Source: Caulobacter sp. 17J80-11 (GTDB taxonomy: Bacteria > Pseudomonadota > Alphaproteobacteria > Caulobacterales > Caulobacteraceae). From it: a stretch of 64,000 bases of DNA. The stretch is from the NCBI RefSeq assembly GCF_014349105.1, contig NZ_JACSJI010000016.1, positions 33,936 through 97,935 of the forward strand, written 5' to 3'. The translations under genes were made by a program, and so were the position numbers. Under the pieces are notes generated by a model that was not told the origin of the DNA, searched no databases, and worked only from the letters and a program-made list of their open reading frames with translations. Below, piece after piece: positions 1 through 8,208 of the stretch (position 1 is the stretch's first letter; every line of letters begins with the position of its first letter).

Positions 1-616
1 CTTGGTCCTCCAACTCGCGCGTGGTCGGCACCTGATACTCGGCCAGTCGCCTCAGCCCCTCCTTGGGGAAGTAGCTGCGGCCGGGATCGCCGATCAGCAC
101 CTGGACGCCCCGGGCGTGGGCCTCGTGCAGCCAAGCCAGCACGCGCTCGGTCATCGGCTTTTCGTAGCAGACGTCGCCGGCGCAGATCAGGTCGACCGCA
201 GGCGCGGGACGGTCCAGCAGGTTCTCGGCCGTGAAGGTCATCTCGACGCCGTTGGCGGCGGCGTTGACCCGCACCGCCGCGGCGCAGAAGTCGTCGATGT
301 CGGCCCCCAGCGCCGAGGCGGCTCCGGCCTTCAGGGCGGCGATGGCGACCATCCCCGAGCCGGTGGCGAAATCCAGCACCCGCTTGCCGGCGACCTGTTC
401 GGGGTGGTCCAGCAGCCATCGCGCCAGCGCCTGCCCGCCGGCCCAGGCGAAGGCCCAGAACGGCGGCGGCAGGCCCATCTCGCCCAGCTCTTCCTCCGTC
501 AGCCGCCAGATCGGGGTGATCTCGTCGGCCAGGTGCAGCTGCAGCTCCGGCGCGTGCGGCGGCTGCTGCAGCCGGGTGTGGCTGCGAATGAAGGCGAGGC
601 GGTCGTGGATGGTCAT
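1..616 (-). CDS. Class I SAM-dependent methyltransferase, ETF-beta lysine methyltransferase (METTL20)-like, 3' end outside window
   Basis: The reverse strand reads from an ATG at 616 through about 205 residues to the window edge without a stop. It begins MTIHDRLAFIRSHTRLQQPP. A SAM-binding motif I (VLDFATGSG, about residues 80-88) follows a conserved stretch with LGEMGLPPPFWAFAWAGGQ, and an acidic-loop ADID lies about 20 residues further on. This arrangement resembles the bacterial METTL20-like family, which methylates lysines of the electron transfer flavoprotein beta subunit. The substrate assignment is by family resemblance only; a broader class I methyltransferase (often named ribosomal L11 methyltransferase-like) is the safe call. 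The forward ORFs over this region are shadows. Confidence 0.8.
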   Translation of the reverse strand, partial: MTIHDRLAFIRSHTRLQQPPHAPELQLHLADEITPIWRLTEEELGEMGLPPPFWAFAWAGGQALARWLLDHPEQVAGKRVLDFATGSGMVAIAALKAGAASALGADIDDFCAAAVRVNAAANGVEMTFTAENLLDRPAPAVDLICAGDVCYEKPMTERVLAWLHEAHARGVQVLIGDPGRSYFPKEGLRRLAEYQVPTTRELEDQ

Positions 617-724
617 CGGGGGCCGGTCTAGGGCGCCGGTGCGGCGGGCCCAAGGCGGAAAGCGTCGCAGTCTCGCGCACCGGTGGTTTTCCCGCCAGTA
701 TGCGCGTCCGCCGGGAGGGAAAGC

Positions 725-1300
725 ATGTTCGACAAGTCTTGGATCCGCCGCGCCGCCCTGGTGCTGGCCGGACCGGCGGCCGCCTTCGCCCTGTCGGCCG
801 GCGCGATCGTCGCCGACGGCCTGACCGACGACGTCCGGCGCAGCGACGTGGCGGTGGTGTTGGGCGCCAAGGTCTATCCCAGCGGCCGCCCGGCCCCGAA
901 CCTGGCCGCGCGCCTGAACAAGGCGGTCGAGCTGCATCGCTCCGGCTTGGTACGGGCGGTGATTGTCAGCGGCGGCTTCGGCAAGGAGGGCCACGACGAG
1001 GCGACCGTGATGCGGCGCTACCTGATCGCCCACGGCGTGCCGACGGACGCGATCCTGGTCGACCACGCCGGGGTGAACACCATGGCCACCGCGCGCAACG
1101 CGGCGACGATCATGCGCGCGCACGGCTTCCACAGCGCCGTGATCGTCACCGAGTACTTCCACGTCTCGCGCACGCGGCTGGCGTTCGAGAAGCAGGGGCT
1201 GGCCGGGGCCTCGACGGTGCACGCCGACTGGTTCGACGTCCGCAATCTCTATTCCGTGCCCCGCGAGGTGGTGGGCTACGCGGCCTACTTGGTCCGCTAG
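725..1300 (+). CDS. DUF218 (YdcF/SanA/ElyC-like) membrane-anchored protein
   Basis: 191 residues. The ATG at 725 follows a GGGAGGGA ribosome binding site; upstream in-frame codons lack one. One hydrophobic N-terminal segment (about residues 8-28) probably anchors the protein, with the DUF218 domain following: DVAVVLGAKV, then VIVSGG, then the closing TARNA and TEYFHVSR motifs typical of the family. Relatives (SanA, YdcF, ElyC) affect envelope integrity, but no reaction is firmly established, so none is assigned. The stop codon overlaps the stop of the convergent desaturase by a few bases. Confidence 0.85.
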   Translation: MFDKSWIRRAALVLAGPAAAFALSAGAIVADGLTDDVRRSDVAVVLGAKVYPSGRPAPNLAARLNKAVELHRSGLVRAVIVSGGFGKEGHDEATVMRRYLIAHGVPTDAILVDHAGVNTMATARNAATIMRAHGFHSAVIVTEYFHVSRTRLAFEKQGLAGASTVHADWFDVRNLYSVPREVVGYAAYLVR

Positions 1301-2226
1301 ACCGGCTTCCCCGAGGCCGCCTTCAGCACCGCCATATACCCCGGCGCGGTCTCCATGCGCGGCCACACGCCCTTGGCGCCCAGCAGCCGGTGGGCCTTGG
1401 GCAGGCTCCAGCAGGGCAGGTACATGAACATGTGGTGCTCGCAGTGGAAGTTGACCCAGTAGGGCGCGATCAGGGCGCGCTCGACCAGGTTGGCGCGGGT
1501 GGTGCGAGCGTGGCGCAGAGGGTCGTCCAGGGCCGGCGTGCAGGCGTGCTCGGCGATGTTGCGCAGCCGGGTGACCATCGGGAACCAGGTCGCCATCGGC
1601 AGCAGCCACAGGACGAAGTACGCCCACCAGAGCCCCGCCAGGCCCAGCGCCAGCACCAGGACGCCGTTGACCAGGAAGAAGGGCGCGACCGACCGGGCGG
1701 TGACCTGCGCCGCCTCGAGCGTGTTCGGGTCTCGGCGGCCCGCGCGCAGCAGGGGGACGATCCGCTGTTTGAAATAGGTCTGACCGGTCAGGTCGCGCAC
1801 GATCTTGCGACGCAGGGAGGCGCGGGTGACCGGGAAGGGAGCGGACAGCGGCAGGTCGGGATCCTCGGCCTGCTGGGCGTACTTGTGGTGGCTGAGATGA
1901 TAGGGTCGGTAGCTCGCCAGGCTGGCCCCGATCGGCACGGCGCACAGCCAGTGGCCGAGGAAGTCGTTTACGCGCGCGTTCGGATGCAGGCCGCCGTGGG
2001 CCGCCTCGTGCATCAGGATCGCCAGGCCCAGCTGGCGGGTGCCGACGATCATCACCGCAAGCGGGATCAGCACCGGCCAGACCACGGCGGCGGCGACCGC
2101 CAGCCCGATCACGCCCCAGGCGTGGGCGACGAGCGCCAGGCCTTTCCACGAGGAGCGCCGGATCAGCGGCTCCCATTCTTCAGAGGTGAAGAAGTCCTTC
2201 GGTTGAACGCGGGCGGCGGCGGGCAT
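1297..2226 (-). CDS. Membrane fatty acid desaturase
   Basis: 309 residues from the ATG at 2226, which has an AGGAG ribosome binding site; a longer reading from 2274 lacks one. It carries the three histidine boxes of diiron membrane desaturases: HEAAH (73-77), HLSHH (110-114) and HCEHH (261-265). Hydrophobic segments lie around residues 30-70 and between boxes two and three. The enzyme should insert a double bond, or a related oxidation, into an acyl or lipid substrate in the inner membrane. The regioselectivity and substrate cannot be read from the sequence; carotenoid ketolase/hydroxylase-like members share these boxes. Confidence 0.87.
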   Translation of the reverse strand: MPAAARVQPKDFFTSEEWEPLIRRSSWKGLALVAHAWGVIGLAVAAAVVWPVLIPLAVMIVGTRQLGLAILMHEAAHGGLHPNARVNDFLGHWLCAVPIGASLASYRPYHLSHHKYAQQAEDPDLPLSAPFPVTRASLRRKIVRDLTGQTYFKQRIVPLLRAGRRDPNTLEAAQVTARSVAPFFLVNGVLVLALGLAGLWWAYFVLWLLPMATWFPMVTRLRNIAEHACTPALDDPLRHARTTRANLVERALIAPYWVNFHCEHHMFMYLPCWSLPKAHRLLGAKGVWPRMETAPGYMAVLKAASGKPV

Positions 2227-2309
2227 GGTCGGCTCCTGAACGGCGATTACCGCACGGCCCGCGCCCGCTCGCAACGGCAGGGGGCAAAGCCCCTACCCAA
2301 TCCGGGCCG

Positions 2310-3008
2310 TCAGCCGACGATCCGCTCCGCCAGGGCCGGCACCTGGTCGATGCGCTCCAGCTGGAAGTAGCGTGGGCTGTCCAACGGAGGCTCGGCCCGC
2401 TCCAGCTCCCAGGTGGTGTGGTAGGGGATGTAGGCGCCCCACGCCCCGACCTCGACGGCCGGCAGGATGTCGGACTTCATCGAATTGCCGACCATCATCG
2501 CCTTGTCAGCGCCGTCGCCGTGGCGGGCGAACAGGCGGGCGTAGGTGGCGGCGTCCTTCTCGCTGACGATCTCGACCGCGGCGAACAGCTCGCCCAGGCC
2601 CGATTGGGCCACCTTCTGCTCCTGGTGGAACAGGTCGCCCTTGGTGATCAGCACCAGCCGCCAGCGGTCGGCCAGGGCCTCCAGCGTCTGGCGCACGCCG
2701 GGCAGGGTCTCGACAGGATGGGCCAGCATGTCGCGCCCGGCGCGCAGGATGGCCTGGATCACCGAGGCCGGCGCGCGGCCCTCGGTCAGCTCCATGGCGG
2801 TCTCGATCATCGACAGGGTGAAGCCCTTCACCCCGTAGCCGTAGACCTTGAGGTTGCGCTTCTCGGTCTCCAGCAGGCGCGCGGCCAGCGTGTCCGGATC
2901 CGCCCATTCCGACAGCAGCTCGGTGAACCGTTCCTCGGTCAGGCGGAACAGGCTCTCGTTGTGCCAGAGGGTGTCGTCGGCGTCGAAGCCGATGGTGGTC
3001 AGCGTCAT
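2310..3008 (-). CDS. HAD superfamily hydrolase (subfamily IA, YjjG-like)
   Basis: 232 residues. The catalytic loop FDADDTLWH puts the nucleophile at D9 and the acid/base at D11. Motif II is LITKGD and motif IV is VGNSMKSDI; a helical cap lies between. The size and motifs fit subfamily IA phosphatases acting on small phosphorylated metabolites, such as nucleotides or phosphosugars; the substrate is unknown. The long reading frame extending upstream to 3821 is a shadow of the lipoprotein gene, because the homologous part starts at MTLTTIGFDAD. It lies 41 bases after the lipoprotein gene on the same strand and may be cotranscribed with it and ubiA. Confidence 0.88.
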   Translation of the reverse strand: MTLTTIGFDADDTLWHNESLFRLTEERFTELLSEWADPDTLAARLLETEKRNLKVYGYGVKGFTLSMIETAMELTEGRAPASVIQAILRAGRDMLAHPVETLPGVRQTLEALADRWRLVLITKGDLFHQEQKVAQSGLGELFAAVEIVSEKDAATYARLFARHGDGADKAMMVGNSMKSDILPAVEVGAWGAYIPYHTTWELERAEPPLDSPRYFQLERIDQVPALAERIVG

Positions 3009-3049
3009 GGCGCGCGCTTTAGCCCGCCGCCGCAGCGCCGGGAAGCGCG

Positions 3050-3889
3050 TCAGCGCGCCTCGGCGGTCCGCAGCACCGGCGCGCCGGCGAACTCGTCGGC
3101 GTAGGCAGGCGCCAGGTAGGGCGCGAACACCTCGTAGGGGACGGTGACCTCGTAAGCGCCTTCCGCATAGGGCCCGATCGCGTAGGGCGGGAACAGGAAG
3201 ATCAGCCCGCCGGCCTTGCCGGCCTGGTTGGAGGGGGCGAGCACGAAGGTCGACTCGCGCCACTTCGGGCAGGTCCACATCTCGCCGCCCAGCGGCGTGG
3301 CGCCGGGACGCTCGGTCTTGGCGCGCGTGACGGCGGCGCACAGGGCGGCGTCCAGGCGGCCGAAGTCGGCGTCCTTGCGCAACAGGGCGCCCGGCGCGAC
3401 GCCGCGCTTCATCGCCTTGTCCCAGATCAACGCCCCATAGGCGGAGTTGGAGTGGGCGCCGCCGGCGTACTCGTATTCCTTCTTCTCCAGGCTGAGCAGC
3501 TTGGAGGTCTCGGCCGAGGTCGACCAGGCGACGCCGCGCGCGTAGGGCGGCCCGCTCACGCCCTCTTCGGCCATTTCGCTGCGCTCGGCCGCCGCGCCTT
3601 CGGCGAAGGCCTTCAGGTCCTTCACCCCCGCCGCGTAGAGCTGGGCGTGCAGGTCGGGCTGGGCCTTCAGCGCGGCGGGCAGGGTCAGTTCGACCTGGGC
3701 GTCCGGCGAGGTGGTCTTGTAGCTGAAGGGCGCCGCCGCCTCGGCCGGGGTCACCACCGCAGAGGCCACGCCGGGCTGGGCCGGGGCGGACGTCTCCGCC
3801 TTGTCTTCCTTGCGCTTGCACCCGCCGGCGGTCAGGACCAGGCCGACCGCAGCCAGGGCGGCCACGCGGGAAAACCGGACGAAGCTCAT
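3050..3889 (-). CDS. Predicted lipoprotein with DUF4163/DUF3298 (PdaC/RsiV-like) domains
   Basis: 279 residues starting MSFVRFSRVAALAAVGLVLT, followed by AGGC as a plausible though imperfect lipobox. The mature part holds a DUF4163-like region (about residues 60-160) and a C-terminal DUF3298-like region with YEYAGGAHSN and the ending VPYEVFAPYL. These paired domains occur in exported proteins such as RsiV and PdaC, but no catalytic role follows from the sequence alone. It starts 11 bases after the ubiA stop codon on the same strand, so it is probably cotranscribed with ubiA. Confidence 0.82.
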   Translation of the reverse strand: MSFVRFSRVAALAAVGLVLTAGGCKRKEDKAETSAPAQPGVASAVVTPAEAAAPFSYKTTSPDAQVELTLPAALKAQPDLHAQLYAAGVKDLKAFAEGAAAERSEMAEEGVSGPPYARGVAWSTSAETSKLLSLEKKEYEYAGGAHSNSAYGALIWDKAMKRGVAPGALLRKDADFGRLDAALCAAVTRAKTERPGATPLGGEMWTCPKWRESTFVLAPSNQAGKAGGLIFLFPPYAIGPYAEGAYEVTVPYEVFAPYLAPAYADEFAGAPVLRTAEAR

Positions 3890-3900
3890 GCGCGCGCTCC

Positions 3901-4833
3901 TCATCCCTTGAAGGCCCCCGCCGCCAAGGCGGCGAACAATAGCAGGCCTGCGCCTCGATTCGACTTGAAAAGCTTCAGCGCCAACGCCGGGTCGTCGAGC
4001 TTCAAACGGCGCACCTGGTTGGACAGATGCATGGCGAACAGGGCGAAGGGCGGGAAAAACAGCGGGCCCAGCCTGGCCGGCAGCCAGACGCTCACGGCCA
4101 GCAGGGAGGCCAGCATGTAGAAGGCCAGGATGCCCTGCGGGGCGGCGCGGCCCAGACGGCGGGCGGTCGACTTCACGCCGACCAGCGCGTCGTCCTCGAT
4201 GTCCTGCAGGGCGTAGATGGTGTCGTAGCCGAGCGTCCAGAAAATGCCCGAGGCGTACAGCAGCAGGGCCGGCAGGGTGAGCTCGCCGGTCATGGCCGCG
4301 TAGCCCATCAGCGCGCCCCAGTTGAAGGTCAGGCCCAGCCACGCCTGCGGCCACCAGGTGATCCGCTTCATGAACGGATAGCCGGCGACCAGCAGCAGCG
4401 AGCCGACGCCCAGCGCGATGGTGAAGGGGTTGAGCGCCAGCAGGATCAGCAGGCTGAGCAGGCAGCAGCCGGCCACGAAGGCCCAGGCCTGCTTGACGCT
4501 GATGCGGCCCGACGGGATCGGACGGTCGGCCGTGCGGGCGACCTTGGCGTCGAAGTCGCGGTCGACGATGTCGTTGTAGGCGCAGCCGGCGGCGCGCATC
4601 AGCGCCGCGCCGACGGCGAAGGCCAGCATCAGCGGAAGCCAGGCGCGCCAGTCCATGATCCGGCCGTGCTCGGCCGCGGCCAGGGCGATGCCCTGCCAGC
4701 CCGGCAGCATGAGCAGCCAGATGCCGATCGGCCGGTCGAACCGGCCGAGCTTCAGCCAGGGCTTCAGGCGCTCAGGCGCGTGGCGGTCGACCCAGTTGGC
4801 CGGGCGTGCGTCGGGCAGGACGGTGTCGGTCAT
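3901..4833 (-). CDS. ubiA: 4-hydroxybenzoate octaprenyltransferase
   Basis: 310 residues from the ATG at 4833 (a GTG one codon upstream is possible). It joins a polyprenyl chain to 4-hydroxybenzoate in ubiquinone synthesis, at the inner membrane. The first Asp-rich motif NDIVDRDFDAKVARTADRPI and the second YALQDIEDD are the Mg-diphosphate sites of UbiA prenyltransferases. The protein has the expected run of hydrophobic helices and the usual family length. The next gene on the strand is the DUF4163/DUF3298 lipoprotein, which has no obvious link to quinone synthesis. Confidence 0.95.
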   Translation of the reverse strand: MTDTVLPDARPANWVDRHAPERLKPWLKLGRFDRPIGIWLLMLPGWQGIALAAAEHGRIMDWRAWLPLMLAFAVGAALMRAAGCAYNDIVDRDFDAKVARTADRPIPSGRISVKQAWAFVAGCCLLSLLILLALNPFTIALGVGSLLLVAGYPFMKRITWWPQAWLGLTFNWGALMGYAAMTGELTLPALLLYASGIFWTLGYDTIYALQDIEDDALVGVKSTARRLGRAAPQGILAFYMLASLLAVSVWLPARLGPLFFPPFALFAMHLSNQVRRLKLDDPALALKLFKSNRGAGLLLFAALAAGAFKG

Positions 4834-4885
4834 CACGCGGCGTGACTAGCACGGCCGAAGGACGCGCGGGAGGCGGCTGGACGCG

Positions 4886-5407
4886 TCAGAGGTCGCCCTT
4901 GGAGACCTTGTCGGCGAAGCGGTCGAAGGCGGTCTGGGCGGTGGACCAGACGCCGGCGCCGACGACGTCGGCGAGGTTGCGGTCGTACCACTTGTAGGCC
5001 ACCGGCGTGCTGCTGCCGTCGGCGTGGACCAGGCGGCCCTGGATCTCGGCGCCGCCGATGCTGAGGCTGGCCATCGACAGGCCCGGCTTGTCCTTCAGCT
5101 GCTCCAGGGTCGGCCGGTTGGGGACGGCGTCGACCAGCACCAGTTCCAGCCGGTCCGCGCCGGTGTCCGCGGCGCCCGAGAGCCGCCCCTTGCGGGCCAG
5201 GGCCTTCTCGACGTCGGCTTCCAGATCGGCGGCCAGGCCTTCGATCTCCTTGGCGCCGTATTCGTCGGCCTTCTCGCGCAGCTCGGGGCTGACCGAGACG
5301 GTGACGTCGGCCACGGCCGCGCGGTTCGGGTTCGACTGGGCGAAGGCGGGGGCAGCGGAGAAGATCAGGGCGGCGGCGAGGGCGAACTTACGCACGGGGA
5401 AGCTCAT
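4886..5407 (-). CDS. Secreted protein of unknown function, tandem paralogue 1
   Basis: 173 residues with a clear signal peptide (cleavage likely after PAFAQ). I do not recognise the family. It is a paralogue of the next gene (5513-6004): both share an acidic helical region, RLELVLVDAVPNRPT, an IQGR/IEGR-type strand, TPVAYKWY and a C-terminal AFDRFAD/AFDKFAD. Such tandem duplicates point to periplasmic or outer-membrane-associated proteins with related roles. No catalytic residues or metal sites stand out. Confidence 0.8.
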   Translation of the reverse strand: MSFPVRKFALAAALIFSAAPAFAQSNPNRAAVADVTVSVSPELREKADEYGAKEIEGLAADLEADVEKALARKGRLSGAADTGADRLELVLVDAVPNRPTLEQLKDKPGLSMASLSIGGAEIQGRLVHADGSSTPVAYKWYDRNLADVVGAGVWSTAQTAFDRFADKVSKGDL

Positions 5408-5512
5408 GGGACGCTCCGGTGAAGCTTGCCCATGAGAATTAGGTGTCGCGCGGAGCTTCGCCAGAGGCGAGCGTCAAAAATCGACAAACGCCAAGTGCGG
5501 CGAGGTAACCGC

Positions 5513-6004
5513 CTAGTACTCGCCCCGGGCCAGGCGATCGGCGAACTTGTCGAAGGCGTAGCCGGCGTCGGTCCAGGTGCCCGAGCCGTAAGAGAAGCGG
5601 ATGTCGGTCTGGTACCACTTGTAGGCGACCGGCGTGGTCTTGCCGTCGGCGCCGATCAGGCGGCCTTCGATCGCCGCGCCTCCGGTGCCGATCCCGCGCC
5701 GGGTCATCCAGGGCGTGGCGGTCAGCTGCTGGTCGGTCGGGCGGTTCGGGACGGCGTCGACCAGCACCAGCTCCAGGCGACCGCCGCCGTGATCGGCCAG
5801 ACGTCCGCCGCGCTTGAGCGCGCGTTCGACGTCGGTCTCCAGGTCGGCGGCCAGTTGCCTGACCTCGGCGACGCCGTACTCCTTTTCGGCCTTGGTCTGC
5901 AGCGCCGGGCCGATGGTGACGGTGACCTCGGAGATCGGCGGGCCGGCCGCCAGGACGGGGCCGGCGGTGAGGGCGAGGGCGAGGGCCAGCACGACGCTGC
6001 GCAT
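5513..6004 (-). CDS. Secreted protein of unknown function, tandem paralogue 2
   Basis: 163 residues with a signal peptide (MRSVVLALALALTAGPVLA) and a GGAGG ribosome binding site upstream of the ATG. It aligns along its length with the product of 4886-5407, sharing ELVLVDAVPNRPT, TPVAYKWY and FDKFADRLA. It lies 105 bases upstream of its paralogue on the same strand and 74 bases downstream of the sensor kinase stop. Whether the two-component system controls the pair cannot be told from sequence. Confidence 0.8.
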   Translation of the reverse strand: MRSVVLALALALTAGPVLAAGPPISEVTVTIGPALQTKAEKEYGVAEVRQLAADLETDVERALKRGGRLADHGGGRLELVLVDAVPNRPTDQQLTATPWMTRRGIGTGGAAIEGRLIGADGKTTPVAYKWYQTDIRFSYGSGTWTDAGYAFDKFADRLARGEY

Positions 6005-6078
6005 GGAAGCCTCCGAAAGCGCGCACCCTGAGATGAGGGCGATCGGTTCCGCGGCTAGGGCCTGTCCCCGAAAAGTGA

Positions 6079-7434
6079 TCAGCCGGGCAGGCGGACCAGG
6101 GCGCGCAGGCCGCCCATACTGCTGCGGTCCAGGGTGACGTCGCCGCCGTGGCTGCGGGCCACGTCGCGGGCGATGGCCAGGCCCAGGCCCACGCCCTTGA
6201 CGTTCTGGTTGCGCGCCTCGTCCAGGCGCGAGAACGGCTTGAACGCTTCCTCGTAATTCTCGGGCTCGATGCCTGGGCCGTCGTCGTCGACGGCGAACTC
6301 CACGCCGCCGGAGGGCAGGGTGCGGGCTGCGACCCGGATCTTCTCGCCGTGGGCCGCGGCGTTCATCACCAGGTTGGACAGGGCGCGCCGGACGGCGTTG
6401 GGGCGCAGGGTGGCCTCCAGGCCGGGATCGGCCTCCACCTCGACACTCGCGCCGACCCGGCGCGCGCCTTCGGCCACGCCGTCGATCAGCTCGCGCACCG
6501 CCACGGTCTCGAGCATCTCGCCGCCCTCGCCGCGGGCGAAGGCGAGGTACTCGTCGATCATGTGCTCCATCTCGCCGAGGTCACGCTTCATGTCGTTCAC
6601 CCGCCGCGACGGTTCGGCCAGGGCGAGCTCGAGCTTGAGGCGGGTGAGCGGGGTGCGCAGGTCGTGGCTGACCGAGGCGAGCAGGGCGGTGCGCTGTTCG
6701 AAATGGCGTTGGATGCGTTCGCGCATGTCCAGGAAGGCGTGCGCCGCCTGGCGCACCTCCTTGGCCCCGTGCGGCTTGAAGTCGGGGACCTCGGCCCCGC
6801 GGCCGAAAGCGTCGGCGGCCGAGGCCAGCCGCTCGATGGCGCGCACCTGATTGCGGATGAACAGGATGGCGACGGAGGTCAGCAGCACGGTCGCCCCGCC
6901 CAGCCACAGCAGGAAGATGTGGCCGCGGGTGGCCACCGCCCGGTCGCGCGGGGCGATGATCCGCATCACGCCGTGGGGGACCTGCACGCGGATGTCGACA
7001 TAGGCCGGGTAGCGCCGGCCCGAGGCGTCGAACCAGAACGGATCGTCCAGCCTGGAATCGAGCGCCTGCGACAACGAGCGGTCCAGCGCCCCGAACAGGG
7101 AGCCGCGGCGCCGGCCGCCGCCGGGCAGGCTGCGGCCCTCCTGCAGCACGATCGACAGCTGCATGGACCGCTCGGCCCGGTCGGCGATTTCGCGCAGGTT
7201 CTCAGGGCGCGGGTCTTCCTTGTAGCTCTCCACCGCCCAGGCGATGTCGCCCGCCAGGCCTTCCGACAGGCGCGCGGTCACCGTCTGCCAGTGGGCGTCG
7301 AAGAACACCCAGGTCACCGCCACCTGCATCAGGGCGACGGGCAGGACGATGATCAGCAGCGCCCGCCCCCACAGAGAGGAGGGCAGGCGTCGCTTCAGAA
7401 AGCGCGGCCAGAGGCGGGCGGGCAGCAGGCGCAT
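6079..7434 (-). CDS. EnvZ-type membrane sensor histidine kinase
   Basis: 451 residues. Transmembrane segments near 22-44 and 172-193 enclose a periplasmic sensor region of about 125 residues. A HAMP linker (about 194-246) is followed by the phosphoacceptor block SVSHDLRTPLTRLKLEL with His257, then an ATPase domain with N box (NLVMNAAAHG), G1 (DDDGPGI) and G2 (GVGLGLAIA). Its start codon overlaps the stop of the upstream response regulator by one base, so the two are translationally coupled and should form a cognate pair. The signal sensed is unknown. Confidence 0.92.
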   Translation of the reverse strand: MRLLPARLWPRFLKRRLPSSLWGRALLIIVLPVALMQVAVTWVFFDAHWQTVTARLSEGLAGDIAWAVESYKEDPRPENLREIADRAERSMQLSIVLQEGRSLPGGGRRRGSLFGALDRSLSQALDSRLDDPFWFDASGRRYPAYVDIRVQVPHGVMRIIAPRDRAVATRGHIFLLWLGGATVLLTSVAILFIRNQVRAIERLASAADAFGRGAEVPDFKPHGAKEVRQAAHAFLDMRERIQRHFEQRTALLASVSHDLRTPLTRLKLELALAEPSRRVNDMKRDLGEMEHMIDEYLAFARGEGGEMLETVAVRELIDGVAEGARRVGASVEVEADPGLEATLRPNAVRRALSNLVMNAAAHGEKIRVAARTLPSGGVEFAVDDDGPGIEPENYEEAFKPFSRLDEARNQNVKGVGLGLAIARDVARSHGGDVTLDRSSMGGLRALVRLPG

Positions 7435-8123
7435 CAGTCCGGGGCGAGCATGTAGCCCACGCCGCGCACGGTCTGCAGGTAGCGGGGGTTGCGCGGATCG
7501 GTTTCGATCTTTCGGCGCAGGCGGGTGACCTGCACGTCGACGGCGCGGCCGGCCGCGTCGGCGCTGTCGCGGGCCAGGTCGATCCGGTCGACCGCCGCGT
7601 GGGCGTTGACGGCCAGCAGCTTCAGCAGCTGAGCCTCGGCCTCGGTCAGACGGACCAGCGAGCCGTCGCAGGTGAGCTCGGCGCGCTCAAGGTCGAAGTC
7701 GTAGGACCCCAGCTTGACGCTCTTGGGACCGGTCGGCTTCGGCCCGGCGCGGCGCAGGATGGCCTCGATGCGAAGCAGCAGTTCCTGCGGCTCGAACGGC
7801 TTGCCCAGATAGTCGTCGGCGCCCAGGCGCAGGCCTTCGATGCGGTCCTGCGGCAGGCCGCGCGCGGTCAGCAGCAGCACCGGCGCGGCGCCGCGGCTGC
7901 GCACCCAGGCGGTCAGGGAGAAGCCGTCCTCGCCCGGCATCATCACGTCGAGCACGATGAGGTCGAAGTCGAGCAACTCCATGAGGCGACGCGCCGCACC
8001 GGCGTGGGCGGCGGTGGTGACCCGGAAGCCGGAGCGGGTGAGGAACTCCTTGAGGAGATCACGGATGCGGTCGTCGTCGTCGACCACCAGCAGGTGTCTT
8101 TGACCCGATTCCGACCCGATCAC
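7434..8123 (-). CDS. OmpR-family response regulator (PetR-like)
   Basis: 229 residues from a GTG at 8123, chosen because GGAGGT lies five bases upstream. The receiver domain has the acidic pair at D15-D16, phosphoacceptor D59 in VLDVMMPGEDG and the conserved lysine in GKPFEP. A winged-helix DNA-binding domain follows (about 135-229, ending in DPRNPRYLQTVRGVGYML). The receiver most resembles the alphaproteobacterial PetR group. It is divergent from ilvE, whose start is 85 bases away, so the shared intergenic region may hold both promoters. Confidence 0.92.
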   Translation of the reverse strand: MIGSESGQRHLLVVDDDDRIRDLLKEFLTRSGFRVTTAAHAGAARRLMELLDFDLIVLDVMMPGEDGFSLTAWVRSRGAAPVLLLTARGLPQDRIEGLRLGADDYLGKPFEPQELLLRIEAILRRAGPKPTGPKSVKLGSYDFDLERAELTCDGSLVRLTEAEAQLLKLLAVNAHAAVDRIDLARDSADAAGRAVDVQVTRLRRKIETDPRNPRYLQTVRGVGYMLAPD

Positions 8124-8208
8124 GTTTCACCTCCAAGGACAGCCGCGCGGTTGACGCGTCCGGGAAAGAGGCGTCTAAACTCCGGCCGAATTAGGGAGAA
8201 AACGTTCA

